Source: Mesorhizobium sp. CAU 1732 (GTDB lineage: Bacteria > Pseudomonadota > Alphaproteobacteria > Rhizobiales > Rhizobiaceae). Taken from it: DNA of 64,000 nt. The translations under genes were made by a program, and so were the position numbers. How positions within the stretch are numbered: position 1 is the stretch's first letter; each line of letters begins with the position of its first letter. Below are positions 8,144 to 17,796 of the stretch, in pieces. The notes beneath the pieces are model-generated. The model was not told the origin of the DNA, made no database searches, and worked only from the letters and a program-made list of their open reading frames with translations. The stretch lies in assembly GCF_039888675.1 (NCBI RefSeq), contig NZ_JBDQQR010000001.1, positions 3,224,001-3,288,000 on the forward strand, read 5' to 3'.

Positions 8144-9073
8144 TCAAATGCCGACATTCGCGATGCGTTCCCAGCGCGCGTCGAGCTGGTTTCGGAACCA
8201 CGTCGACTGGCGTTTTGCATATTGCCGCGTCGCGATCTTGGCGCGCGCGATCGCCTCGCTCTTCGTCATCTCGCCACGGTCGACCGCAAGCAGTTCGCGC
8301 ACGCCGATCGCCTTCATCGCGGGCAATGCCTCGTCGAGATGCAGCGCGCCGATTGCGCACGCTTCTTCCATGGCGCCGCGCTCGATCATCGTGTCGAAAC
8401 GGCGGTCTATGCGCTCACGGAGCACGGAGCGATCCGGCTCCAGCACGATGCGGCGCGCGGTGTCGGGATCGACAAGCGGATGTCCCGCGTCGCGCTGCCA
8501 CTGCGAGATGGGTCGCCCCGAAGCCTCGAGCACCTCGAGCGCGCGCACGATCCGCTGGCCATCGCCCGGCTTGATCGTCTGCGCCGCCTCAGGATCCCGA
8601 TCTCGAAGCATGAGATGCAACGCCGGCGCACCGCTGCTCGCCAGCATCTCACGCCATCTGGCCCGCACCGTATCCGGCACCTGCGGCATGGCGGACAGGC
8701 CTTCCAGCAGCGCACGGAAATAGAGTCCGGTCCCGCCGACGAAGATTGCCGGCCCATGATCGAAGGTTCTTGCCTCGATGAGGTTCTGCACGTCGCGCAT
8801 CCAGCGCCCGGTCGAATAGGCCTCGCGTGGATCGACATGGCCGTAAAGCCGGTGCGGCGCGGCGGCGAGATCGGCATCACCGGGTCGGGCGCTCAGAACA
8901 TGCAGGATCGCGTAGACCTGCATGGAATCGGCATTCACGACCGTCCCGCGCGTTTCCCGCGCCAGGGCCAGCGCGAGAGCCGACTTGCCGCTTGCGGTCG
9001 GTCCCGCTATCAGGATCGCGTTCTTCAGGGGCCCGTCTTGGTCCGTTCGCGCAGGATTTCCTATGCCGCTCAT
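8144..9073 (-). CDS. miaA: tRNA dimethylallyltransferase
   Basis: A 309-residue enzyme that transfers a dimethylallyl group to A37 of tRNAs reading UNN codons. The P-loop is GPTASGKS (24-31), followed by the conserved NADSMQVY. The DHG and [11 protein letters not shown] segments and the C-terminal [10 protein letters not shown] motif are present. I chose the ATG at 9073, which gives normal length. This start overlaps the divergent serB start by 11 bases. The frame remains open further upstream, inside serB, but such an extension would be non-homologous. Confidence 0.95.
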   Translation of the reverse strand: MSGIGNPARTDQDGPLKNAILIAGPTASGKSALALALARETRGTVVNADSMQVYAILHVLSARPGDADLAAAPHRLYGHVDPREAYSTGRWMRDVQNLIEARTFDHGPAIFVGGTGLYFRALLEGLSAMPQVPDTVRARWREMLASSGAPALHLMLRDRDPEAAQTIKPGDGQRIVRALEVLEASGRPISQWQRDAGHPLVDPDTARRIVLEPDRSVLRERIDRRFDTMIERGAMEEACAIGALHLDEALPAMKAIGVRELLAVDRGEMTKSEAIARAKIATRQYAKRQSTWFRNQLDARWERIANVGI

Positions 9074-9950
9074 CGCCACTCTGATCGCCAACCCGTCCAC
9101 TCGCGCACTGTCGCGAGACATCGCAGATAGAGCGTCGCGGGCGGTCGAGGCAAGCAGGATCGACTGGCTGGACGACGGCATCGCCGCCGATCTTTACCTG
9201 CCCGACCATCTATCGGCCGCGGAAGCGGATGCCGCCCTGCGCGCGGCGATTGCGTCGGACCCGATCGACATGGCGGTCCAGGAGGCAACCGGTCGCCGCA
9301 AGAAACTGCTGATCGCCGACATGGATTCGACCATGATCGACCAGGAATGCATCGACGAACTGGCCGACGAGGTCGGTTTGAAAGACCACGTCGCGGCGAT
9401 CACGGCGCGCTCGATGAACGGCGAGATCGCATTCGAGCCAGCCTTGCGCGAACGCGTCGCGCTTCTGGCCGGCCTCGACACCACCGTGATCGACCGCCTG
9501 ATCGAAAGCCGCATCACGCTTGCGGCAGGAGGCCGAACACTCGTGGCGACGATGAACAAATCAGGCGCGTGGACCGCACTCGTCTCGGGCGGCTTCCTCA
9601 GCTTCACCGGCCCGATCGCAGCGAAACTCGGCTTTCGGGAGAACCGCGCAAACCGCCTCATCGAAGATGGTGGCAAGCTCTCGGGCACGGTCGCCGAACC
9701 GATTCTCGGCCGCGCGGCGAAGGCCGAGGCCCTGACCGAAATGGCTGCCACGCACGGCCTTACGGTCGAGGATGCGATCGCGGTGGGTGACGGCGCGAAC
9801 GATCTCGATATGCTGGCCATCGCGGGCAGCGGCGTCGCGCTCCACGCTAAACCAGCAGTTGCAGAGCAGGCGCGGATTCGCATAGACCACGGGGATCTGA
9901 CCGCCCTTCTCTATCTGCAAGGATATCGCCGGGAGGAATTCGTATCGTGA
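9063..9950 (+). CDS. serB: Phosphoserine phosphatase
   Basis: A 295-residue HAD-superfamily phosphatase for the last step of serine synthesis. The nucleophile motif DMDSTM is at 86-91 (D86, D88), and the C-terminal [10 protein letters not shown] motif holds the Mg-binding Asp residues. The N-terminal 80 residues form the regulatory extension common in alphaproteobacterial SerB. The ATG at 9063 gives [12 protein letters not shown], typical for the family. The start overlaps that of miaA on the other strand. The stop (TGA) overlaps the start of the next gene by one base. Confidence 0.96.
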   Translation: MPLIATLIANPSTRALSRDIADRASRAVEASRIDWLDDGIAADLYLPDHLSAAEADAALRAAIASDPIDMAVQEATGRRKKLLIADMDSTMIDQECIDELADEVGLKDHVAAITARSMNGEIAFEPALRERVALLAGLDTTVIDRLIESRITLAAGGRTLVATMNKSGAWTALVSGGFLSFTGPIAAKLGFRENRANRLIEDGGKLSGTVAEPILGRAAKAEALTEMAATHGLTVEDAIAVGDGANDLDMLAIAGSGVALHAKPAVAEQARIRIDHGDLTALLYLQGYRREEFVS

Positions 9951-10594
9951 TGCGCATCGAGACCGAGAGACTGATCATCCGAAACTGGGAGGAACGCGAC
10001 CGCGCTCTCTTCCACCGCATCAATTCGGACGACGAGGTCATGCGCTTCTTCGGTTTCCGCCGGACACGCGCCATGGCCGATGCCTTCATGGACAAGCTGC
10101 AGACGGAAAACGCCGCTCGCGGCTACGGGTTCGCGGCGCTGGAACTCAGGGAAAGCGGCGAAGCCATCGGCATGGCGGGGCTGAAGACGACATCGGACGT
10201 GCCGTTGCGCCAACCGGAATCGGTCGAGATCGGCTGGCGACTTGCGCCGGAACATTGGCGCAAAGGCTATGTGACCGAAGCCGCCGAAGCCTTGCTTCGC
10301 TACGGGTTCGAGACGCTCGGCCTTAGCGAAATCGTCTCATTCGCGGTCTGGAACAACGACGCGTCGCTGGCGGTCATGCGCCGGATAGGCATGTCGCATG
10401 TGGACGGCGGCGACTTCGACCACCCGGCTGTCCCGGACACCAGCCCGGAACTCAAGCGCCACGTGCTCTACGTGCTGAGCCGCGACGAATGGTGCAAGCG
10501 CGCCGACAACCGCTTACCTGAACGGCGTATAGCGCCGCTCAATCCATCCGAATGGTCACGAAGCGCAGTTCGCCCGTCTTGGACGAGAGCATGA
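9950..10594 (+). CDS. GNAT-family N-acetyltransferase (RimJ/RimL-like)
   Basis: A 214-residue acetyltransferase beginning [20 protein letters not shown], the classic RimJ/RimL-type N-terminus. The acetyl-CoA-binding region is around IGWRLAPEHWRKGYVTEAAE (about 93-112), and the fold ends near VLYVLSRDEW. The substrate is unknown; relatives acetylate protein N-termini or small amines. It is translationally coupled to serB (TGATG). The last 30 or so residues (NRLPERRIAPLNPSEW onward) look non-conserved and run 56 bases into the 3-prime end of the convergent degP. An ancestral stop was probably lost. Confidence 0.88.
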   Translation: MRIETERLIIRNWEERDRALFHRINSDDEVMRFFGFRRTRAMADAFMDKLQTENAARGYGFAALELRESGEAIGMAGLKTTSDVPLRQPESVEIGWRLAPEHWRKGYVTEAAEALLRYGFETLGLSEIVSFAVWNNDASLAVMRRIGMSHVDGGDFDHPAVPDTSPELKRHVLYVLSRDEWCKRADNRLPERRIAPLNPSEWSRSAVRPSWTRA

Positions 10595-12086
10595 GAAGCG
10601 CGTTGCGCCGCCCCTGCTCCTTCAGCGCCGTCACCCGGTCCATCACCTCCTTGGGCGTCGAAACCGCCTCCTGAGCGATCTCGGTGATCACCTCGCCGGG
10701 CGTCACGCCGCGCTCGGCGGCAGCCGATCCCTCGGTGACTTCCGTCACGACCACACCCGATACCTCGGGCGAAATCTCGAAATTGGCGCGGGCCTCGTCG
10801 CCGAGTTCGGCGATCGTCATGCCGAGTACGCTGGCCGTCGCGACCGAAGCGTCATCCTCTGGGGCCGTCTCTTCGTCGGTCGTCGTGGTGCCATCTTCGG
10901 CAAGGCGCTCGCCATCCTCGAGCCGTCCGAGCGTGACCTTCACGGTCTGCTCTTCGCCCTTGCGCATGACGATCACGTCGACCGCCTTGCCCACCGGGCT
11001 CTCCGCCACGACGCGCGGCAGGTCGCGCATCGTGCGGACGGCCTTTCCGTCGAAGCTGGTGATCACGTCGCCCGGCTGGATCGACCCGTCATCGACCGGC
11101 CCGCCCTTGATGACGCCCGCCACGAGTGCGCCCTGCGCGTTCGACATGCCCAGGCTTTCTGCGATCTCGTCCGTGACGGGCTGGATACGAACGCCGAGCC
11201 AGCCGCGCCGCGTCTCGCCGAACTCGCGGAGCTGGTCGATCACGCCCACGGCGAGCTGCGACGGAATCGAGAACCCGATGCCGATCGACCCGCCCGATGG
11301 CGAAATGATCGCGGTGTTGATGCCGATGACCTGGCCGAACATGTTGAACAGCGGCCCGCCCGAATTGCCGCGATTGATCGCGGCGTCGGTCTGGATGAAA
11401 TCGTCGTAGGGGCCGGAATTGATGTCGCGTCCGCGCGCCGACACGATGCCGATCGATACGGAACCGCCAAGGCCGAACGGATTGCCGATCGCCATCACCC
11501 AGTCGCCGATGCGCATCTGGGCCGAATCGCCGAAACTGACTTCCTTCAGTTCGCGCAGCGACGGGTCGACCTTCAGCACGGCCAGGTCTGTCTTCGGGTC
11601 GACACCGACCAGCTCGGCCTTCAGCTTGCCGCCATCGGCGAAATTCACCTCGATCGCGTCCGCGTCCGCGATGACATGGTTGTTGGTGACCACGATGCCT
11701 TCAGCGGCGTCGATGACGAAGCCCGAACCAAGCGATTCGACGCGGCGTCCGCCACCGCCGCCGCCTTCACCCTGGCGATCGGGATTGTTGAAGAATTCGT
11801 CGAAGAACTCCTGGAACGGCGAGCCTTCGGGCAGATTGGGCGGCGGCACGTTTCGACCGCCGCCACGGCCTGAACCGACATTCTGGGATGTCGAGATGTT
11901 CACCACCGCGTCGAGAAGCCCTTCCGCGAGGTCGGCGACGGAATCGGGGCCGGACGCTGTCGGCTGTTCGGTCTGCGCGTGAGCCGCATGCGGCGCCAGC
12001 GAAACGCCGCTGGTAAACACCATCACGCCCGCGGCTGCCGCAGCCAGGGTATTGCGTGTCACGGACGTGGAAAAGCTCGAGATCAT
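10539..12086 (-). CDS. degP: DegP/HtrA-type periplasmic serine protease
   Basis: A 515-residue Do-family protease-chaperone. An N-terminal signal peptide ends around APHAAHA (residue 37). The catalytic triad is H137 (TNNHVIA), D167 (DPKTDLAV) and S242 (NRGNSGGPL). Two PDZ domains follow, at about 275-380 and 415-500. A glycine-rich linker (residues 106-113) precedes the protease core, the LA-loop position. It degrades or refolds misfolded envelope proteins. It lies downstream of hflK-hflC-DUF2065 on the same strand, an arrangement conserved in alphaproteobacteria, which suggests joint envelope and membrane protein quality control. Confidence 0.97.
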   Translation of the reverse strand: MISSFSTSVTRNTLAAAAAGVMVFTSGVSLAPHAAHAQTEQPTASGPDSVADLAEGLLDAVVNISTSQNVGSGRGGGRNVPPPNLPEGSPFQEFFDEFFNNPDRQGEGGGGGGRRVESLGSGFVIDAAEGIVVTNNHVIADADAIEVNFADGGKLKAELVGVDPKTDLAVLKVDPSLRELKEVSFGDSAQMRIGDWVMAIGNPFGLGGSVSIGIVSARGRDINSGPYDDFIQTDAAINRGNSGGPLFNMFGQVIGINTAIISPSGGSIGIGFSIPSQLAVGVIDQLREFGETRRGWLGVRIQPVTDEIAESLGMSNAQGALVAGVIKGGPVDDGSIQPGDVITSFDGKAVRTMRDLPRVVAESPVGKAVDVIVMRKGEEQTVKVTLGRLEDGERLAEDGTTTTDEETAPEDDASVATASVLGMTIAELGDEARANFEISPEVSGVVVTEVTEGSAAAERGVTPGEVITEIAQEAVSTPKEVMDRVTALKEQGRRNALLMLSSKTGELRFVTIRMD

Positions 12087-12203
12087 GCGGGCCGTCTCCG
12101 AAAAAACCTGGCGGGATTGCTGCTGCGCCCAATGGTCGACAACAATGAGGCGCGTTTGCGACCGGCGGCGCCGGCACGCGATAAATCCATTGTGACCCGG
12201 CGC

Positions 12204-12389
12204 TTAAGCGCGCACAAGCCACACGATGGCCACGCCGACGGCCACCGCGAGGAGCCCGCCGACGCGAAGCGCCTGTTCGGGCATGGAAAGCACTTCGGCG
12301 GCCAGCCGCTTCGCAAGATGCGGCAGGCCGCCATAGAGCACGCCTTCGATCACCAGGACGAGACCCAGTGCGACGAGCAGATCGCTCAC
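12204..12389 (-). CDS. DUF2065 small membrane protein
   Basis: A 61-residue, two-helix membrane protein (LLVALGLVLVIEGVLYGGLP and LRVGGLLAVAVGVAIVWLV) of the DUF2065 family. It starts with GTG immediately after the hflC stop codon, so it is almost certainly in the hflK-hflC operon. Members occur beside hflKC/degP across proteobacteria, but no biochemical role is known to me. Confidence 0.9.
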   Translation of the reverse strand: MSDLLVALGLVLVIEGVLYGGLPHLAKRLAAEVLSMPEQALRVGGLLAVAVGVAIVWLVRA

Positions 12390-13349
12390 CTATTCGGTCG
12401 CGCCGGTGGTGATTCCAGCAGCAGGTGCTGCCGGTGCCGGTGCGCTTGGTGCGTTTCCGTTCGTCGGAGCGCGACCCATCGCGTTGCCGAAGAACCGGAA
12501 GAACTCCGTATCCGGCGACAAGAGCATCGTCGTTCCCTCGCCCTGGAGTGCCGACGTATAGGCAGCCATGGAGCGGTAGAACTCGAAGAACTCGGGATCG
12601 CGCGAGAAGGCATCGGCAAACGTCGCGTTGCGCTCCGCTTCGCCTTCACCGCGAAGGATTTCGGATTCGCGCTGCGCTTCCGCGGTGATCTCCACCACTT
12701 CACGATCGGCACGTGCCCTGATCCTCTGCGCGGCTTCACGACCCCGCGCACGCAGGCGCTCCGCCTCGGCCAGACGTTCCGCCTTCATGCGCTCATAGGT
12801 CTGCTGCGAGACCTCCTGCGTCAGGTCGGTACGACGAATGCGGACATCCGTGATCTCCAGCCCCAGCGATGTCGCGTCGGGACGAAGCTGGTCGCGGACT
12901 TCGCGCATCATCGATGCGCGTTCGTCGGAGAGCGCCGCCTCGAAGCCACGCAGACCGTAGACACGGCGCAAGGCCGCATCGAGACGGGTACGAAGGCGCT
13001 GTTCCGCGAGCGGCACGCTACCCGAAACCGCCTGCCTGAACCGGCGTGCGTCGTTGATGCGGTAGGCCACGAAGGCATCGACCTCGTAGAACTTGCCGCC
13101 CGAAACCTGGACGCGAATGTCGTCGAGGTCGAAACGCAGGACACGGTCCTCGATGAGCTGGACGTTGTCGGCCTCGAGGAAGCCGAACGGCGCCTTGAAG
13201 TAGATGCCCGGCTCGGTCTTCACATCGACGATCTCGCCGAAGCGCAGAACGATCGCCTGCTGGCGTTCGTTGACGACGAAAATCGAGGACCAGCCGAGGA
13301 AAAGAAGAACCGCCACGACGACGGCAACGATAGGAAGACGGTTGCCCAT
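12390..13349 (-). CDS. hflC: FtsH protease modulator HflC
   Basis: A 319-residue SPFH/prohibitin-domain protein with an N-terminal membrane anchor (residues 7-24) and a large periplasmic band-7 domain. The stretch EAERLRARGREAAQRIRARA forms the expected coiled coil. With HflK it forms the cage around the FtsH protease and limits its access to substrates. Its ATG overlaps the hflK stop by one base (TGATG), so the two subunits are translated together. The C-terminus is an Ala/Pro-rich tail (PSAPAPAAPAAG). Confidence 0.96.
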   Translation of the reverse strand: MGNRLPIVAVVVAVLLFLGWSSIFVVNERQQAIVLRFGEIVDVKTEPGIYFKAPFGFLEADNVQLIEDRVLRFDLDDIRVQVSGGKFYEVDAFVAYRINDARRFRQAVSGSVPLAEQRLRTRLDAALRRVYGLRGFEAALSDERASMMREVRDQLRPDATSLGLEITDVRIRRTDLTQEVSQQTYERMKAERLAEAERLRARGREAAQRIRARADREVVEITAEAQRESEILRGEGEAERNATFADAFSRDPEFFEFYRSMAAYTSALQGEGTTMLLSPDTEFFRFFGNAMGRAPTNGNAPSAPAPAAPAAGITTGATE

Positions 13350-14455
13350 CAGTTGTTTCCTCCCTGTCCGGTCTGCGCGCCGCGCAGTTCGGGCAGCGGC
13401 AGGTAGGGGATGACACCCTGCCCGTTACCCTGCTCCACGATGACCTTGTTCGAGCTCCGCAGCACGTTTTCCATCGTTTCGAGGAAAAGACGCTTGCGCG
13501 TCACGTCGGGAGCCTTAGCGTATTCGTCATAGACGGAGATGAAGCGCTGCGCCTCACCGTCCGCTTCCTGCACGACCCTGTTCTTGTAGGCCGCCGCTTC
13601 CTCGCGGATCTGGGCGGCGGCACCACGTGCCTGACCCAGCTTCTGGTTGGAATACTGGTTGGATTCCTCGACGAAACGGTCTTCGTCCTGCTCGGCGCGC
13701 TGCACCTCGTCGAACGCGTCCGCTACTTCGCGCGGCGGTGCCGCATCCTCGATCGAGATGGCGTTGACGGCAAGGCCGGCACCATAATCGTCGAGCGTCG
13801 ACTGGATGATTTCGCGCACGCCTTCCGCGATGCCCTGACGGTCGTCGCGGAAAATGTCCTGAGCGGGACGGCGGCCGACGGCCTCGCGCATCGCGCTCTC
13901 GGCGATCTGTCTCATCGTGTTGTCCGGATCGGCAACGTTGAAGAGATAACCGCGCGGATCGGCGACCTGATAGGCGACGGAGAACTTCACGTCGACGATG
14001 TTCTGGTCGCCCGAGAGCATCAGCCCGGATGAGGCGCCGCCACGAACTTCGCCGATGTTGAGCAGCTTTTCAGCCACGCTCGTCGTCTCGACGGTTTCGA
14101 TCGGCCACCAATGGAAGTGCAGGCCCGGCTCGGAAATCTCGTCCTTCGGCTTGCCGAAGCGCAGTTCGACCGCGAGTTCGTCCGGCTGGACCGTGTAGAT
14201 CGACTGGAACAGCCAGAAGGCCGCCAGCACCAATGCGATAAGGCCGAACAGCGCCGGGTTGGGCTGTCCACCGCCGGGCAGCGCCCGCTTCAATCTGTCC
14301 TGACCACGACGGATGATGTCTTCGAGATCGGGTGGTGAACCCGATGGGCCGCTTGGACCCCGCGGACCCTGCCCCCAGGGACCACCGCCGCCGCCGCCAT
14401 TATTGCTGCCGCCGCCCCAGGGACCGCCACCGCCACTTTGATTACTCCAGGGCAT
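13349..14455 (-). CDS. hflK: FtsH protease modulator HflK
   Basis: A 368-residue SPFH-domain partner of HflC. The N-terminus (MPWSNQSGGGGPWGGG) is a long Gly/Trp/Asn/Pro-rich cytoplasmic tail of about 45 residues, typical of HflK. The membrane segment (ALFGLIALVLAAFWLFQSIY) and the band-7 domain follow. The frame is open 14 codons upstream, but the MPWSNQ start matches the family. It is the first gene of the hflK-hflC-DUF2065-degP group; the 150 bases upstream separate it from folA and could hold its promoter. Confidence 0.96.
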   Translation of the reverse strand: MPWSNQSGGGGPWGGGSNNGGGGGGPWGQGPRGPSGPSGSPPDLEDIIRRGQDRLKRALPGGGQPNPALFGLIALVLAAFWLFQSIYTVQPDELAVELRFGKPKDEISEPGLHFHWWPIETVETTSVAEKLLNIGEVRGGASSGLMLSGDQNIVDVKFSVAYQVADPRGYLFNVADPDNTMRQIAESAMREAVGRRPAQDIFRDDRQGIAEGVREIIQSTLDDYGAGLAVNAISIEDAAPPREVADAFDEVQRAEQDEDRFVEESNQYSNQKLGQARGAAAQIREEAAAYKNRVVQEADGEAQRFISVYDEYAKAPDVTRKRLFLETMENVLRSSNKVIVEQGNGQGVIPYLPLPELRGAQTGQGGNN

Positions 14456-14607
14456 GGATTTCCTCTTGTCTAGAAAGATTTTATCGTGCCGGAACAAACC
14501 GACACGTGTTGCCGTTTCGAATGGTTATAGGCACCGAACTCTGTGCTTTCAACGCAGTCTAGGCACAGTGCGACGATTTCGCGGCGAAGAAACCTCGGAT
14601 CAGCAGT

Positions 14608-15111
14608 CTATCGCGCGTCTCGGCGTTCATAGACCACGTGCCGCGTGGCGTGACTATCCTTATCGCCGGCCGGAATGTCTTCGCTCGATACAGCATACCA
14701 CGTTTCATCATCGATGGTCGGAAAACGCGTATCCCCGTCGATTTCAGCGAGAACGTGGGTGATGTCGAGGATATCGGCGCGCGGAAACGCCTGGGAATAG
14801 ATTTCGCCGCCGCCGATCACGCAGATTTCGCCGTCCGTGACCCGCGCGGCACGTTCAAGCGCTTCGTCCAATGAGGCGCAGACCTCGGCGCCGTCGGCGA
14901 CATAGGCGCGATCACGCGTGATCACAATGTTGTGGCGTCCGGGCAAGGGACGCTTCGGAAAGCTCTCCCAGGTCTTGCGCCCCATCACGATCGGCTTGCC
15001 CATCGTCCGCTCCTTGAAGCGGCGCATGTCCGTGGACAGCCGCCACGGCAACCCGCCATCACGTCCGATGATCCCGTTTTCGGAAATGGCAACGATCAGC
15101 GTGATGCTCAT
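14608..15111 (-). CDS. folA: Dihydrofolate reductase
   Basis: A 167-residue enzyme that reduces dihydrofolate with NADPH. Seen are [15 protein letters not shown] (the substrate and Met20-loop region), [17 protein letters not shown] (NADPH binding) and CVIGGGEIY. Length is normal with the ATG at 15111, which overlaps the thyA stop (ATGA). Upstream in-frame residues inside thyA are not part of the family. Coupling with thyA makes sense because thymidylate synthase produces the dihydrofolate that this enzyme recycles. Confidence 0.96.
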   Translation of the reverse strand: MSITLIVAISENGIIGRDGGLPWRLSTDMRRFKERTMGKPIVMGRKTWESFPKRPLPGRHNIVITRDRAYVADGAEVCASLDEALERAARVTDGEICVIGGGEIYSQAFPRADILDITHVLAEIDGDTRFPTIDDETWYAVSSEDIPAGDKDSHATRHVVYERRDAR

Positions 15112-15902
15112 ACGGCAATCGGCGCCCGTATTGTCGGGTCGGCGGCGTAGTGGTCGAGACGGAAATCCTCGAAGCGGAACGCAAAGAGATCCTTGATTTC
15201 GGGATTGATCCACATCGTCGGCAACGCCTTCGGCGCACGCTTGAGCTGCTCGCGGGCCTGGTCGAAATGGTTCGAATAGATATGCGCGTCACCCAGCGTG
15301 TGGATGAACTCACCCGCCTTCAGCCCAGTCACCTGCGCCACCATCATGGTCAGGAGCGCATAGGAGGCGATGTTGAACGGCACGCCGAGGAAAATATCGG
15401 CCGAGCGTTGGTAGAGCTGGCAGGACAGGCGGCCATTCGCGACATGGAACTGGAACAGGCAATGGCAGGGCGGCAGGGCCATCACGTCCACCTCTGCGGG
15501 GTTCCAGGCCGACACGATCAGCCGGCGTGAATTCGGGTTCTCGCGAATCTCACGCACCACATTGGCGATCTGGTCGATCGATCCGCCGTCCGGCGCCGGC
15601 CACGACCGCCATTGCGACCCGTAGACGGGCCCCAGGTCGCCATTCTCGTCCGCCCACTCGTCCCAGATCGTCACGCCATTGTCGCGCAGATATTTGACGT
15701 TCGTGTCGCCGTTCAGGAACCACAGGAGTTCGTGGATGATGGACTTCAAATGCAGCTTCTTGGTCGTCAGCGCGGGAAAGCCGTCCGCGAGGTCGAAGCG
15801 CATCTGGTAGCCGAAAACGCCGCGCGTGCCGGTGCCGGTCCGGTCGCCGCGATCGACGCCGTTCGCCATGACATGATCGAGGAGGTCGAGATATTGCCGC
15901 AT
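15108..15902 (-). CDS. thyA: Thymidylate synthase
   Basis: A 264-residue ThyA-type enzyme that methylates dUMP using methylenetetrahydrofolate. The catalytic cysteine is C146 in [10 protein letters not shown]. The N-terminal [15 protein letters not shown] phosphate-binding stretch and the [15 protein letters not shown] C-terminal region are present. Length equals the E. coli enzyme. It is the first gene of a thyA-folA pair with overlapping stop and start codons. Confidence 0.97.
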   Translation of the reverse strand: MRQYLDLLDHVMANGVDRGDRTGTGTRGVFGYQMRFDLADGFPALTTKKLHLKSIIHELLWFLNGDTNVKYLRDNGVTIWDEWADENGDLGPVYGSQWRSWPAPDGGSIDQIANVVREIRENPNSRRLIVSAWNPAEVDVMALPPCHCLFQFHVANGRLSCQLYQRSADIFLGVPFNIASYALLTMMVAQVTGLKAGEFIHTLGDAHIYSNHFDQAREQLKRAPKALPTMWINPEIKDLFAFRFEDFRLDHYAADPTIRAPIAV

Positions 15903-16075
15903 GCGTCGCCGTCAGCCTGAGTCGCGTTGGCGCGATCATAACCGACCCTGCTGCCGATCGCATTGGTTCTGTGGTCGCCCCTTGCGTTTTACACAGCCTC
16001 ACCGTGTCGGCAGGCCTTTCCATTCGAGGACGATATCCCTATATTCGCCCCGTCAGCTTGACTGACTATGGAAAT

Positions 16076-16370
16076 AAACGGCCGTTGTAATAAGCCATTC
16101 GGACCCGGGGGCGGTACCCGGCGCCTCCACCAGGAACAGCCTTTCGAGGCTGCTGCTGATGGGGGCGAAATAGGATCGACGAGGGTGTAAAGAGCGGACT
16201 TTTTCCCGGCATTGTACCACCGTTATCGGGCTACTCTAGTAGTTGCAAACGACAACTATGCGGAAGCACGTCTCGCTGCTTAATGCGGCGCGATAGCTTC
16301 AAATCAAGTCCTAGGGGTTCGCACTTCTAGGCGGGGTTCGGAGGTACCTGGCAACAGAAACCTCCACTTC
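16076..16370 (+). ncRNA. ssrA: Circularly permuted two-piece tmRNA
   Basis: The acceptor piece comes first: a T-arm-like CCGGG/CCCGG stem and the 3-prime end CGCCTCCACCA finishing at 16132. After a short intervening hairpin (16133-16160) the coding piece starts with GGGGGCGAAATAGGATCGACG at 16161. Its first seven bases pair with CGCCTCC of the acceptor piece. The tag reading frame 16245-16283 encodes ANDNYAEARLAA followed by TAA, a tag form I associate with rhizobia. A GGAGGT/ACCTCC hairpin (16340-16365) lies near the 3-prime end. Outer ends are approximate. The RNA rescues stalled ribosomes and tags proteins for ClpXP; SspB lies 2.2 kb downstream. Confidence 0.93.
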
Positions 16371-16412
16371 TCCCCCACATCACGCACAAGATTTCGGCCT
16401 GTCTGCTAACGC

Positions 16413-16434
16413 AAAAGGCGCGCCGAAGCGCGCC
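16413..16434 (-). terminator. Rho-independent terminator of the MFS exporter
   Basis: A perfect seven-pair stem GGCGCGC with loop TTCG (minus strand) is followed by four T residues and lies 23 bases beyond the stop codon of the exporter gene. It faces the tmRNA gene and may also limit its read-through, although the T run on that side is weak. Confidence 0.75.
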
Positions 16435-16456
16435 CCTTGCAGATCGTGCCAGGCAG

Positions 16457-17665
16457 TCATTCCGCCGGCACGGCAATCCTTTGCCGCGCGGGCAACGTGA
16501 CCAGCGTCAGGACCAGGGCCACTACGCCGCACGTGGCGATGCCGATGACCATCGGCAGCGGCGTCCCGTCAAAGAACAGCCCGGAAATGCCCATCGCCAC
16601 GACACCCGTGCCCAGATGCAGCGTCCCCATCAGCGCGGAGGCCGTGCCGGCGATCTCGCCATGCTCCTCCATCGCCAGCACCGACGTCGTCGGAATGACC
16701 AGCCCGAGAAAGCCGTAGCCGAAGAACAGGAACGTCGACATCACCCACAACGACTGGGCTCCGGTCGACATCACGGCGGCCATTGCAACCATGATCGCAG
16801 CAAACGCCATGACAGCGGCCCTCACCACGACGCGCAGGCCGAAGCGCTGCGTCAGCATTCCCGTCAACTGCGACATCGCGAAGAACGCGACGGCGTTCAG
16901 CGAAAAGAACAGGCTGTAGGACGTCGGCGTCAGCCCATAATGGTCGATCAGCACGAAGGACGAATTCGCGAGATAGATGAAGAAGCTGGAGATACCGAAA
17001 CCGCCGATAAGGCTCAGGCCGAGGAAGTTGCGGTCGCGCAAGAGCACGCGATAGCCCGCGATCGAACTGCGCAGGGAGCGGCCAAGACGCCTTTCGCGCG
17101 AATGCGTCTCCTCCAGCGACGTGGCCAGCAGGATCGCACCGAGACCGGCGGCGATCGTCACCGCCCAGAACACGGCACGCCACCCGAAGCTTGCGATGAC
17201 CATGCTGCCGACGAGCGGCGCCAGGATCGGCGAGATCGAGAAGACCAGCATCAGGAGCGACATCAGCCGCGCGGCATCGGGGCCCGTGTGAAGGTCCCGC
17301 ACGACTGCCCGTGGCACGACCATGCCGGCCGAGGCGCCGAGCCCCTGGACGAAGCGGAATGCGATCAGCCAGTCGACATCGGGGGCCAATGCCGCGCCGA
17401 CGCTGCCGGCTGCAAAGAGCGCCAGACCGGCGTAAAGCAGCACCTTGCGCCCGAACTTGTCCGAGAGCGGGCCGACGATGATCTGCGCCACGCCCGTCGA
17501 GATGAAGAATGCCAGAAGGCTCATCTGGACAGCGGTCGTGCTGGCTCCAAGATCGTTTCCGATGGTTGGAAGTGCCGGCAGGTACATGTCGATCGCGAAG
17601 GGACCGACGGCTGTCAGAAGCCCGAGAATCAGGGCAAGCCTGAAGAAGGAAGTGGAGGACGGCAT
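16457..17665 (-). CDS. Bcr/CflA-family MFS drug exporter
   Basis: A 402-residue, twelve-helix major facilitator with the Bcr/CflA signature: the first helix GPFAIDMYLPALPTIGNDL, motif A as GPLSDKFGRKVLLYAG, and the TM4-5 region RFVQGLGASAGMVVPRAVVRD. It probably exports drugs such as bicyclomycin or other small molecules by proton antiport; the substrate is inferred only. I chose the ATG giving MPSSTSFFRLALIL; upstream residues are non-conserved. It is divergent from a TetR regulator, with a palindromic operator between them, so it is likely repressed by that regulator. Confidence 0.9.
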   Translation of the reverse strand: MPSSTSFFRLALILGLLTAVGPFAIDMYLPALPTIGNDLGASTTAVQMSLLAFFISTGVAQIIVGPLSDKFGRKVLLYAGLALFAAGSVGAALAPDVDWLIAFRFVQGLGASAGMVVPRAVVRDLHTGPDAARLMSLLMLVFSISPILAPLVGSMVIASFGWRAVFWAVTIAAGLGAILLATSLEETHSRERRLGRSLRSSIAGYRVLLRDRNFLGLSLIGGFGISSFFIYLANSSFVLIDHYGLTPTSYSLFFSLNAVAFFAMSQLTGMLTQRFGLRVVVRAAVMAFAAIMVAMAAVMSTGAQSLWVMSTFLFFGYGFLGLVIPTTSVLAMEEHGEIAGTASALMGTLHLGTGVVAMGISGLFFDGTPLPMVIGIATCGVVALVLTLVTLPARQRIAVPAE

Positions 17666-17796
17666 TGCGATGCTCTTTCGATTGAGTGGCAGGACCCAGG
17701 AGCCGGGATCAGGCCGCGGTGTATGAATGACGTGCGAAACAGCTTGGGTCCGACATTCCTCCCGACTCGGCCCCTCGCTATTCACGTCCATAAAAA

